This document shows positions 23,975-34,311 of a DNA stretch of 64,000 nt, one piece after another (within the stretch, counting starts at the first letter, position 1; the number at the start of each line of letters is the position of its first letter). The DNA lies in the NCBI GenBank assembly GCA_027475525.1, contig JAMWFC010000115.1, positions 1,550,001 through 1,614,000 of the forward strand, read 5' to 3'. The notes beneath the pieces were generated by a model that saw nothing but the letters and a program-made list of their open reading frames with translations, was not told the origin of the DNA and ran no database searches. The position numbers and the translations under genes are program-made. Source of the DNA: Macrolepiota albuminosa. Lineage: Eukaryota; Basidiomycota; Agaricomycetes; Agaricales; Agaricaceae.

Positions 23975-26900
23975 GTGGAGGATGTGAAGGAGGAAGTGCA
24001 GGCTATGCCTGGACTGAGAGCAGACCACAACGTGGTAATGATGAGCGAGGAGGAGTATCAAACCTCCAAGAGGAGCAATGAGCGAATAATCGCTCCTGAG
24101 ATTCGAGGCGCAAGGCCTCCGGACAAACGCCATCGAAAGGCGAGACGACGGGAGGACTCAGTGGATGTATGCCCACCTACGTCCTCACGAGTCAAGTTGG
24201 AAGACTTGAAAGACAGCATCCGAGAGGCGGAAGCCTCAGTAGAGGGGGACACACGGTCCCTATGGGAGCGACCAGCTCCCCTACCGGAGTACGACTGGGC
24301 ATACGACCCCCGAATGCCGCAAGAGTGGAACGAGCTGGTGGCAGCCACGTGTGCGCGAAATGCGCACCAGAGACGGATGACCGTCAAACCAGTGTATCGC
24401 CAGCCAGCCCCGGACGAGGTATCCGTAGCGTACTCGCTTGTACGTGAGGGAAGAAGCCTCGTGGCTTGTAAGGCAGCGGTAGCGGGTGCGACGAGGTATC
24501 CGTAGCGTACTCGCTTGTACGTGAGGGAAGAAGCCTCGTGGCTTGTAAGGCAGCGGTAGCGGGTGCTCTGCTGAGACTACATATACCTGATGACAGTGTC
24601 AATCGGGTGCTCGCAATGCGCAAGCAGTATGCACCGCCGCCTCGGCCACCCTCAGAGACGGTGGAATTACTTCCCCCGGTGCGTATGAAGGGGAAGCAGA
24701 AGGCGACAAGCCTTCGTGAGGAAGATATTCCTCGGTTGCGTCAGCAATGGCAAGAAGAATTCGCCGACATGGTCAACGGGACCAAGGAGGAGCTGCCGCC
24801 ATGGCGGGAGGTGAACCATGAGATTAATCTCATAGACGAGAGCAAGCAGTATAAGTACCACTTGCCGCGCTGTCCGCGTGCCCTCCAGGAGCAACTACGC
24901 GATAAGACTAATCGCTATTTGAATGCTCAATGGTGGTCCCCATGCACCACCGCTCAAGCTGCACCGTTATTGTGCATCCCGAAGAAGGATGGAACCCTTC
25001 GAACAGCTCTTGATGCGCGTCAGCGCAATGACAATACCATAAAGGATGTAACTCCTTTACCAGATCAAGAGGTGATCCGGGAAGACGTGGCTCGGGCGAA
25101 GTATCGCTCGAAGATTGACCTTACTGACGCTTACGAGCAGGTGCGCATTCGCACCGAGGACGTACCCAAGACCGTATTTGCGTCGATCATGGGTACATTC
25201 ACGAGCAATATAATGCAGATTGGAGACTGCAATGCTCCAGCAACTTTCCAGAGGCTAATGACCTCTATCTTCCGAGACGTAATAGGACGTTTCATGCACG
25301 TCTACTTAGATGACATATTCATCTACTCGGATACCATGGAGGAGCATGAGCAGCACCTCAGAGTCGTATTCGAACGACTGCGCAAGTACAAGTTGTACTT
25401 GAAGTGGAAAAAATGTGAGCTCTACGCTCAGAGTATAGACTGCCTAGGGCATGTCATAGACGAGCGGGGTATCCACCCTGATCAGGACAAGCTCGATCGT
25501 ATTTGGGAGTGGCGCACACCCCGAAACTACAATGACATCCAACGATTCGTTGGCCTTGTCAACTACATATCGAGCTTCTTGCCCGATGTCACAGCCTATA
25601 CTGGGCCACTTATGGCCATGACGCAGAACGGGTCACCGTTCAATTGGAGGCCGTTGCACCAGCGGTGCTTCGAGATGGTCAAACGGATCTGTACGAAGAC
25701 TCCGGTGATTCGACCAATCGACCCTAGACGGGACGAGCCCGGTGCTTCGAGATGGTCAAACGGATCTGTACGAAGACTCCGGTGATTCGACCAATCGACC
25801 CTAGACGGGACGAGCCATATGGCTCATTTGCGACGCGTCCAAGACAGGCGTCGGGGCCATGTACGGCCAGGGAAGCAGCTGGCAGACGTGCCGCCCAGCA
25901 GGGTTCATGTCGAAGAAGTTCACGACGGCCCAGCAAAACTATGCGGTGCACGAGTTGGAGACTCTTGCCATACTCGAGGCTCTCCTCAAGTGGGAGGATA
26001 AGCTGATGGGATACCCCATCCACATCATAACGGACCACAAGGCCCTTGAGTTCTTTAAAACTCAGGTGAACTTGTCGCCGCGTCAGCGACGGTGGATAGA
26101 CTACATGTCGAGATACCAGTTCGACATCACCTATGTTAAAGGTGAACTCAACAAAGTGGCAGACTGCTTGTCACGCTACTTTGAGAGTGATGTAGTCGGG
26201 GAGGCTCACGAGCCTCATGAGTATGTGCAGGCAGACTGCCGCATAGACCCTGATGGAGAGGATTTGATGTAGTCGGGGAGGCTCACGAGCCTCATGAGTA
26301 TGTGCAGGCAGACTGCCGCATAGACCCTGATGGAGAGGATTACCTCTCCACCGATACCAGGAGCTCAGGGAGCATGTCCTGGAAGTACGCGCTATGCGTG
26401 ACGATGAACGGAGGCGAAGCACTCGCCTCAGAGAGCAGCGTGAAGAACGGGACGTAGCCGCCCAGTTGCTCAAGGAGCATGAAACCGTGGACCCAGCATC
26501 CACTAGGGAGCACGAGCGCCACGATGTACCCGTTACGCTTGCGGAGATGCTCGAAGGCGAATTGCCTTCATCCCAGCCTCCTAGCCTGGTCAATGACGAC
26601 TTCCGGCAGGAGGTGGTGCAGGACTATGGCGATGATCCTCTCTTCGCCGAGATAATCGCCAATCCTGACGACCATCCTCGGTTCAGGCATGAGCCTGGTG
26701 GACTCATCACGACGGAGAACCGTCAAGGGGTGGCAGTGGTATGCCTCCCCTGTACGCGTACCATTGTTACGCGGGTCTTGGACCAGGCCCATGCCCTGGT
26801 GGGGCACTTTGGTGCCGCCCGGACATTGGGCTACATCCGGCGATGGTATTGGTGGCCACGTATGGCCCAAGAAGTGACTAAGTTTTGCGCGTCCTGCGCA

Positions 26901-28158
26901 GCGTGTCAGAGGGCAAAGTTGCCCCCTGGATCCCCTCTCGGGAAGCTACACCAGCTACCCGTGCCGGTGAAACCCTGGGACTCAATTGGAATGGACTTCG
27001 TAGGTCCCTTTCCCGAGTCCAGAGGGTTCGATTACCTCTGGGTAGTCATATGTCGTATGACAAGCATGGTGCACCTCATACCGGTGCGAACTACGCTGAC
27101 GGCTAAGGAGCTGTCGTGGATCTACCTGAGGGAGATTGTTAGGCTGCATGGGCTGCCTAGCACCATTGTGAGCGATCGTGACTCAAAGTTCACGTCTCAA
27201 TGGTGGAGAGAACTCCACAAACTGCTAGGAGCGCGACTCCTCATGTCGACGTCCTTCCATCCTCAGACGGATGGGCAGACAGAGCGGGTTAACCGCAGTA
27301 TAGGTCAGATTTTGAGGGCAGTTGTTCGCCCTGACCAACGGGACTGGGTGGACTGGTGTCCACTCACTGAGTTCGCGATTAACGCGAGTATCTCGGAGAC
27401 CACAGGGTATGCGCCCTTTGAACTCAACGGAGGGTACTTGCCCTCCATGCTGCACGAAGTTCGTGCTGATACGGTAGCTCACCGTGGAGTTGTCGAGTTC
27501 GCCAGGCAGGCCCTGGAGAACATCGTGGCGGCGCATGACGCCATCATAGAGGCGTGAGTCTTTCAGGCGAAGAACGCCAATCACCGTAGGCGAACAGACC
27601 CGCCAATAGCTGTAGGAGCGTTGGTATACTTATCAACGCGTAATCTGAGGCTCCCAATCACCGTAGGCGAACAGACCCGCCAATAGCTGTAGGAGCGTTG
27701 GTATACTTATCAACGCGTAATCTGAGGCTCCCAAGGGACGGGCGAGTAAACTCTGCCCGAAATGGGTAGGCCCGTACCGTGTCCTAGACGTGGAGCCAAG
27801 TACCTCCAACTACGTGTTGGAGCTGCCTCTGGCATTACAGGAACGACGCATCGTTCCTAAGTTTCATGTGTCGCTGTTGCGACCTTATAGCGCGTCTGAC
27901 GATGCGCTGTTCCCTAACAGGGCGACCCCGGGCCCCTATGATTTTGGGGCTCGAGACAATGACGAATGGTTCGTCGAGTGCATAATTGGGCACCGGTGGA
28001 CTGAGCGTAACACGCTCGAGTTTGAGGTACGATGGTCCCTGGGGGACACAACATGGGAGCCACACTCCCATTGCTCCAAGCTAGCGGCACTTGACCGTTA
28101 TTTGGAGTTGAAGGGCGTTAAGCGCCCACATCAATTAAGTAAGCGTGCCAGCGCTTAA
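23951..28158 (+). CDS. Gypsy copy 1 Pol: RT, RNase H, integrase, chromodomain
   Basis: After discounting duplications at 24413, 25663, 26188 and 27577 this is 3,903 nt of continuous frame in phase with gag-pro, with one internal TGA at 27555 where copy 2 reads CGA. There is no ATG at the start, which fits expression by readthrough. Domains: reverse transcriptase with LLCIPKKDG, SKIDLTDAYEQ and VYLDDIFIYS (about residue 425); RNase H with LICDASKTGVGA, AVHELETLA and ITDHKAL; integrase with the HHCC zinc region HALVGHFG...CASCAAC (about 870), then the D, D and E of MDFVGPF, VSDRDSKF and QTERVN; and a C-terminal chromodomain WFVECIIGHRW...WEPHS (about 1240-1290). A chromodomain integrase marks a chromovirus and is known to steer insertion to heterochromatin, fitting this repeat-rich setting. 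Confidence 0.9.
24413..24566. repeat. Exact 77-bp duplication upstream of RT
   Basis: 24413-24489 equals 24490-24566. Copy 2 has one unit near 56487. Net +77 nt moves pol from frame 2 to frame 1. Confidence 0.9.
25663..25816. repeat. Exact 77-bp duplication between RT and RNase H
   Basis: 25663-25739 equals 25740-25816. After the second unit a G is missing relative to copy 2 (GAGCCATATGG against GAGCCGATATGG). Net +76 nt. Confidence 0.9.
26188..26341. repeat. Exact 77-bp duplication between RNase H and integrase
   Basis: 26188-26264 equals 26265-26341, with one T lost after the second unit relative to copy 2 (GATTACC against GATTTACC). Net +76 nt. Confidence 0.9.
27577..27734. repeat. 77-bp-offset duplication at the integrase C-terminus
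   Basis: An 81-bp match at offset 77, with one base fewer at the join than in copy 2 (CCCAAGGGACGGG against CCCAAAGGGGCGGG). It lies just after the genuine nonsense codon at 27555. Confidence 0.88.
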
Positions 28159-28241
28159 TTTGATCACTTGACCGTTATTTGGAGTTGAAGGGCGTTAAGC
28201 GCCCACATCAATTAAGTAAGCGTGCCAGCGCTTAATTTGAT
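28088..28241. repeat. Exact 77-bp duplication spanning the pol stop codon
   Basis: 28088-28164 equals 28165-28241. Each unit holds the TAA ending pol, so protein coding is unaffected and the pol-ORF3 spacer is overstated by 77 bp. Confidence 0.9.
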
Positions 28242-28300
28242 TGGCAGTGCCGATCGCGGCTTGGCTGAGTTGGTCAGCAGCTGTGGCTGAAACACGTCTT

Positions 28301-28328
28301 AAAAGGCGAAATTTCTTTTTCGCCTTTT
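28301..28328 (+). promoter_or_regulatory. Hairpin just upstream of ORF3
   Basis: AAAAGGCGAAA and TTTCGCCTTTT form an 11-bp perfect stem around the loop TTTCTT, ending 10 nt before the ORF3 ATG. This could affect how ORF3 is translated or mark a boundary between transcription units. The role is unknown, and copy 2 has lost this region by deletion so conservation cannot be judged. Confidence 0.45.
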
Positions 28329-28338
28329 TTCCCCAACC

Positions 28339-31300
28339 ATGGACAGCATGCCCGTGGACGTGAGTGACCAGCAGCAGCAGCAGCTACAGCAGCAGCAATT
28401 TGAGAGTACGCCGTCGGTCTTACCGTCGGCTGAAGGGGGGGGGCAGATGGCTCCCCCGCTGACCCAAAATGCGCCCCAGTGGGGACAATCGCAACAGGCG
28501 GTGGGCTTCCCACAGCAGCAGCAACAACCAGCGGCGGGCTACCCGCCGCAGCAGCCGGTGATCAGTGGCTATCCGCCACTTCAAACTATGCAGGGCAACT
28601 TCATGCCCCAGAACGCACCTGCGGGCGGCTATCAGCCCCAACAACCAGCACCGGGCGCTTATGCGCCACATCACACCGAGGGCCAATTCCAGCAACAGGC
28701 CTATGGGGGGCTAGTCAGCCCCCAAGCAGCGTCGGCATGGAGGCAGCTTGCCCCTGTACCGGCAACAGGGCAACTGGGGACACATCCTTTTCCCCAGTTT
28801 ACCGCCCCGGCGCACTACCCTGGGATGGGTGGTGTGCCCGTAATGATGCCGTACCCCCCGGCTTGGATGGGGGCTTGGGGCGCAATGCCCCAGTACAGCG
28901 ACTCGCATGAGTCGCAAGCCAAGGGAGGCCGGTCGATTTCCCTGTCGACCACAGTACCAACCGATAACCTAGAGGGACGCCGAGCATCCCTCGTGCAGGC
29001 CACCGCGGCCATTGAGAGAGCAGAAACTCTCAATACAGAACGAAGCGTCGGTTCATCGTCCGATGCGCCGACAGAGAGCCTGGCCAAGCTCTCCTTGCTA
29101 CAGCGGCTGGAAATGCCGCACCAATCCGAGCCCAGCTCGGAAGAAGAGTCGCGTCCTCAACGCGACAAAGGAAAAGCACGGGCTGTCGAGCCCACTCACA
29201 GCCAGGACTTAGTCCTGGCTACCCTTCTCCAACGACTGGGAGATAACGGGTACGATGTACCCGCAGAGTCATCATTCCTCCGCGATGCGGAGGCAGTCGT
29301 CCTCATCTGCCGGATGATGGACGACATGGATCACATGCGCGCTCAGCGCAAAACTGATCTCCTTGCCCTCTCGGCCGCTCGTAAGCGGCAGTCTACACCC
29401 CCATGGATCACATGCGCGCTCAGCGCAAAACTGATCTCCTTGCCCTCTCGGCCGCTCGTAAGCGGCAGTCTACACCCCCGAGTTGGGACACCGACTCCAG
29501 CAAAAGGGCGCGTCGGCAAGGAGTGGAGGACGCGCCCTCCCGCTCGATTAAGTCGAGCGTTGCTGCCCCCGGCCGGGAGGCCGGTCTAGGACGGGACATC
29601 CTCCCTTATGAAGATGTTCCTGCTCCAGCCGCCCCCCGGCTTATCCAGCGCCTCGCCAGCGGCGCGTCTGAGGTCGCGTCTTCGCGACCAGTATCCGTGG
29701 TATCCACCACGTACTCTGGGGAGCAGAGTTCCAGGGGCGTGAGCACACGCCCCACTGAGGCCAAGGCCTCACAACCCCGAAAGGATCGTCGGGGTAAGCA
29801 ACCGGAAGTGCGCGCCTACGTCAACGTGCACTTCCCCGAGGATGCCCCGAAAGGGGCCCCAGGGGCTAACATCCCCTTTTTACCCGCTATACTGGTAGAG
29901 GGCCTGCCAGCCCGACTCCCGCGGTGTGTGTGGGCAATGGACCCACGATCTGAGAAGTCGGAGCCGGAGTGGTAGAGGGCCTGCCAGCCCGACTCCCGCG
30001 GTGTGTGTGGGCAATGGACCCACGATCTGAGAAGTCGGAGCCGGAGGGCTGCCTTCCCCTCCCTCCGACGACGATTGGTATGAGGAGCCTGAAGAGGCTT
30101 GTATGGAATCCCCAGTGCCGCACGAGACAGCGGCACAACGTATGGCACGCGAACGGCGCAACAGCAATCGACGAGCCAAGATGGAGTGTCGGGCGCAGAA
30201 CAGCGCCAAACGAGGGGCCGCCCTCCTTGAGGACGAAACCGGGCGCATCCCTGATGCGCTCGGTGTGGTGATCTACCGTGATCACACTATTGAGCGCCAG
30301 AACTCATTCTTTGGCGCGGGGTTGGCTCCCCAATTCTATTGGTCGCCAATGACCAATACCATCTTCGTCGGGCAAGAAGCCCGCGCAGCCAGGTCCTTCA
30401 AGGACGACAAACCGGGCAACGCCGCCGCGACGCCCCACAACAGTAAGGTGTACCAAGTTGCACCTCGCGGGTTTCCCCGCAGCCCTCGAGAAGTCCGCAG
30501 ACTTCACGCACTGGTCAACAACCAGTTTACGCCGCTTTGTCAGCGTCAGTTGGGCTACCTCTTGCTCAACGAATTCAAGCGGGTGGCGCTCAACTGCCAC
30601 CCTACGGCCCGAGACAGAGCTATGTCTCATTTACTCGACGAGGTCGAGTATAGGACTATCGCGGTACCCTTCGCGAGTCCAGAGGAGCGGGAGAGTTTCC
30701 CGCGAATGATTGTGCCGTCGCGGCTCTATCGCCGCAAAGAGGGAGGGAAGATTGCCTTCGTCGGCCTTACCCCCCCTGATCCAAAGCAACCATTTGCTTT
30801 GGACTACCTGGGCTCATACGCCCTCCTCTATGGACGTCCTGGGACGTCCAATGTGTGGACCGGTCTGGCCATGGACCGAGCCATGCGCATTCATTGGCGC
30901 AGCCTCTTTGGGTTTGCGCTTGTACGCGCCCTCAGCGCCAGCCGCCCCTCTAAGGCCACAGTACACAAGTACCTGGCCTACGTCTTCGCCAGGCCAGGCC
31001 TCTATAAAGAGGCCGTGGCCGAGTACGAGGCGGCCACGGGGCGAGTCTTTGAGCCCATCCACGCTGACGACCCTACCTTCGAGGTTCGGGCTGTGGACAT
31101 TCCGGAAGCGTCAGCTTCCGTGTTCTCCACTTCGGACGCGTTACGCGTCCTTCTTCACAATCAAATCCCGGTCAGCTGGGCTGACCACACGTACACTTAT
31201 GGGGTCACCTACTTGGCCCATCTATTCTTCAGCGACAGCCGGCTCTACAACGAGGCGGCTGCTATCGACGACGAGAGGCTACAACGCCTCGATCACTACG

Positions 31301-31731
31301 GTACACCCCAGTCCATCCCTCAGTGGGATGGGTGGCGCGAGGCCACCATCGGCGATCGTCAACGCCTGATGCTCCAGCAGCAGGACAGTCGTCGTGCATA
31401 CGACGACGCGCTCGCCAAGGGGATGTACCTCTCTATCGGGCAAGACATTCATGCCCGCGAAATCTGGACGCGCCAGTACCCGTCCGACACCGGGGATCTG
31501 CCTGATCCCCAACCAACCGTCTCGGGGTCGACCATCGACCCCAATCTTACACTGTCCCCCCTCCGGGACTACGACGATTCCCTGCCAGTAGCAGGGCCTT
31601 CGGGCACTTCTTACGCGCCCGCACCCGAGGATGAACTCCTCGACTACGACATGGATGACGCGACTGCCGATCCATTCCGGGAGCCTGGGGACTCTCCCAT
31701 TGCCCCCGTCCCAGACTTACCGACGGCATGA
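28339..31731 (+). CDS. Gypsy ORF3: Gln-rich protein of unknown function in env position
   Basis: The ATG at 28339 has a strong context (ACC before, G after). Discounting duplications at 29325 and 29893 gives exactly 3,240 nt, 1,079 residues with no stop. Residues 1 to about 170 are rich in Gln, Pro, Gly, Tyr and Ala, with poly-Gln runs, and look prion-like. A Ser/Glu/Arg-rich linker follows. The C-terminal 540 residues or so look folded, with a basic patch (RMARERRNSNRRAK), segments such as FFGAGLAPQFYW and LGYLLLNEFKRVALNCHP, and an acidic tail. There is no signal peptide, transmembrane segment or zinc motif. Copy 2 keeps the C-terminal domain largely intact, so it belongs to the family and is not a one-off capture. 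It shares the element's CpG-rich composition. I do not recognise the domain; env-like by position only. Confidence 0.82.
29325..29479. repeat. 77-bp-offset duplication in ORF3
   Basis: A 78-bp match at offset 77. Copy 2 has one unit near 60300. It moves ORF3 from frame 1 to frame 0 and creates the apparent early stop. Confidence 0.88.
29893..30046. repeat. Exact 77-bp duplication in ORF3 with one lost base
   Basis: 29893-29969 equals 29970-30046. An A is missing after the second unit relative to copy 2 (CCGGAGGGCTGCC against CCAGAGAGGCTGCC). Net +76 nt returns ORF3 to frame 1. Confidence 0.88.
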
Positions 31732-31766
31732 CCGTCGTATTATCTCGAGACCGTAGCTCGGTCTGA

Positions 31767-31776
31767 TTGGGGGGTG
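31767..31776 (+). promoter_or_regulatory. Polypurine tract of gypsy copy 1
   Basis: ATTGGGGGGTG directly precedes the 3' LTR and is kept in copy 2 before 62580. A purine run here is the expected primer for plus-strand DNA synthesis. Confidence 0.7.
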
Positions 31777-32011
31777 TGTAGCGTAGTCCGCTATGTGGCG
31801 TTGGCCACATAGCTTTACTTACTGTATAGTAGTAAATATTATATTATATTTATTATAATATAATATTATTTACATTCGTATATAATTAGTTACCCAGCTG
31901 CTTACAAAGCAGCTTATTTTTCGTGTATACTACATTGTCAATAGACCGGTCTGGTCTGATTCAGTGTCGTGTGTGCACACTAAGCTCTCTAAACTTCGTA
32001 ACTTCGTTACA
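31777..32011 (+). repeat. 3' LTR of gypsy copy 1
   Basis: 235 bp, identical to the 5' LTR except for one base, followed by the GGTTC target duplication at 32012-32016. Confidence 0.96.
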
Positions 32012-32016
32012 GGTTC

Positions 32017-32482
32017 CTAATCATCACAGTTCATGAGAGCTAGCTTGATCTGGTAAATGGTACTCCATGATAAATGTCTGGAAAGGAAAAAACAGGCAAC
32101 TTATCTGCCATGTGTTGACTTTTTCCTGAATTAGAGACTATGTTATGCTCTATCACAATGCTGATGTGCATCAATTGAGCCTCTCCACCTCTGATTATGG
32201 ACTTGATCTGTCTTCTGGAAACTTCTAGTTAACCAGCCTCAATAGAGGGTCATCAACTTACAAAGGGTGAAAGGACCGTGACGGACCTAACATATTATGT
32301 ATTTCAAAGCAGAGGGTGCAGTAGATTATGAAAGGGCGGAGGTCGCAAAGAGTGGATTACATCGATGAATGGGGATATGCTAGGATCGGTATCTCCCTTC
32401 CGCGATTCGGATCAGAGCGCTGGAAGTTTTTGAAATGCCTGAGAGTCTAGACCACAAAGCTGAACAAAACTCGAAACCAACC
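32017..32482. other. Flank between gypsy copy 1 and membrane-protein gene
   Basis: No gene is seen. Its last 150 bp or so are the 5' flank of the plus-strand membrane-protein gene; I find no clear TATA box. Confidence 0.4.
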
Positions 32483-33734
32483 ATGGCTTGCGAGGAACTT
32501 GTCGCTCTAGCAATATTCACGTCGTACTTTACCATAATACTTGTAATCTTCTTGTTAATTCTCAGCGATCTGTATAACCTATCGTCATCTCATGGTCGGA
32601 GAAAAACTAGGTGGGCCTTCACATTGCTGACCATCGGGTCACTCGTGCACACTTGGCGGCGTGAGTTCCTTGCCGTGTATATAGCTACTTTATATCCCAG
32701 ACTAACATCCCATCTCTTTCTAGATATGCTCAGGTTTCTATATGTGAGGAAGAATTTCGCTTCGTGAAGATCATATCTCATTTTACTGGGATCCGTTAGT
32801 GGAGCTTTCGCTCATATGAAACTACTCTGAGCCAAGAGCCATCGAGCCTTCCAATCATGACACGAGTTGCTTCGTGGGTTGTGAACACTTCACTCTTTGA
32901 ACAAGCTTGGGTTTCCGTCTGCTTTGGGCCATTCAATTGGTGGTGGAGTCAGCAGTTGTGTCTATATACCGTTGGAGCATGGACAGTATTTTTGACCACT
33001 AGAGGTGAGGATAGGAATCTCCCATTCTGTGAGTGATAATCAAGAGGATTGTAGGGCGAGAACATGGTGTGAAGCATATATGGGCTTACATGCTTTTAGG
33101 ACAATTGGTCGCCATTTCGGTCGCCTCAAATCTGTTCTACCTGGCCTTGATCCTTTCATCCGCTGCACCAAAACCTCGAAAATCCAAGGACGTCCGTGCC
33201 ATGTCAGCACCAGCATCGTTGTATATACCCGTTTTTCTATCATTGGCCACTGTAGCGTACCTGCCAGACACAACTGTGCAGGATGGAACATTCCTATACA
33301 CTTTGTTGGCTATGCACAGTCTGATCTTCATACCTCTTATCATCCCTTCCATCTCGGGTCCCCTGCCGAAGATTTCCTTTGGGACACTGGCCACACTGCT
33401 TTCTTTCCTCTCCTTTATCCTGCATTTTCGAGCCAGCATGCTTTCTCTCCGTAGCATCTCTCCCAATGATGGGGATATCTTATCCCTGAAGACCTGGTCA
33501 ACTTTCGCAGCGAGTGCATGGAATGTCCTTCATACACAACACCCGGCACAGTCATCCATTGGCTGGGACGTCGTATGGACATCGGCATCACTGGCGATTT
33601 GGTCCGCAATTGTTCAATTCCCGAATCCTCTGCCAGCTACCGCTACTTCCCTGTTCCCAGTCGGAAGTGTTGCACCGTGGATATTCGAGGCTTCAGCAGC
33701 CGAAAGGGTATCATCACGAACAAAAGAAAGTTGA
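32483..33734 (+). CDS. Polytopic membrane protein, four exons, family not recognised
   Basis: Exons 32483-32660, 32724-32743, 32800-33004 and 33055-33734 join at GT-AG introns of 63, 56 and 50 nt and give 1,083 nt, 360 residues. The ATG lies in AACCAACCATGGC, a good context. Exon 2 is only 20 nt. Hydrophobic segments include residues near 8-30 (LVALAIFTSYFTIILVIFLL), a segment after WWWSQQLC, WAYMLLGQLVAISVASNLF, LYIPVFLSLATVAYL, LLAMHSLIFIPLIIP and LATLLSFLSFILHF, so about six or more membrane passes are likely. It resembles basidiomycete membrane proteins without assigned function, and I cannot propose a substrate. The intron in front of exon 4 has a TGATAAT branch-like site 18 nt before the acceptor. 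The gene lies between the gypsy element and the DUF2235 pseudogene. Confidence 0.78.
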
Positions 33735-34311
33735 AGGATTAGTTTGGAAATACATAATCGAGAGGACTTAGATTATGGGATCAATGACAAATATACAAAT
33801 ACCTGCTTTTTATGTACGGCGAGTTGAGCCTTTTGCTACCATCACCACCACTATTTCCATTTTCCTTGATGAAACTGCCGTGATCAGTTCCATAGTGAAT
33901 GATAGACTCAGGAACGAGATGACTGTCCGTGGGATACCCCGCCAGTAAAATCGTGAGAACACCTTAGTATGCTGGCATGTTCATTTCAGGTAAAGTTCCG
34001 GTTAATTGCGTTCTCCATCGAAATCATTGGGTCGATGTTGGCTGTACATTATCGCCAACCAGACTTGATAATAATGCTTTGGCAAACGAGTCCAAAATCC
34101 CTTGGATTGGAGGGACCATGACTTCTGCATTCACACCTATCGGATAATGGGAGAGTCCTGTCAATATTGAAAAACAAGTTTCACGTATGGTATGTTACAC
34201 ATCGATATCGTATGAAAATAACGAGATTACTCTTTAGCGACAAGATCTGGGATCACTACACAGGTATAATCAATAATTGTTGACAATGGGACCTTTTAGA
34301 GACTCGAGAGG
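33735..34311. other. Intergenic interval, nothing recognised
   Basis: 3' flank of the membrane-protein gene on the left and of the DUF2235 pseudogene on the right. No frame of note. Confidence 0.4.

Larger units (their letters stand above)
19967..32011 (+). mobile_element. Chromodomain Ty3/gypsy retrotransposon with extra 3' ORF, copy 1
   Basis: The element is bounded by 235-bp LTRs and a perfect GGTTC target duplication (19962-19966, 32012-32016). Order: LTR, gag-pro, in-frame UGA, pol (RT, RNase H, integrase, chromodomain), ORF3, purine tract, LTR. The LTRs differ at one base, so insertion was recent. The provided sequence looks frameshifted many times, but each shift coincides with a 77-bp duplication. 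Discounting these leaves gag-pro of 1,103 residues, pol of about 1,300 codons with one CGA to TGA nonsense codon, and ORF3 of 1,079 residues. I see no standard TGG primer-binding site directly after the 5' LTR, where TTTTTTTGAATCCGCC follows. Confidence 0.95.

Noticed and set aside
28301..28328. Reading the hairpin and T run as a rho-independent terminator
   Set aside because: This is a eukaryotic nuclear sequence; bacterial terminators do not apply.
20532..30046. Regular 77-bp tandem units considered as minisatellites, a CRISPR-like array or programmed duplications
   Set aside because: The units share no sequence with each other, only length, and occur at unrelated sites; removing them restores coding frames.
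28339..31731. Calling ORF3 an envelope gene
   Set aside because: It is in the env position but has no signal peptide, fusion segment or transmembrane helix.
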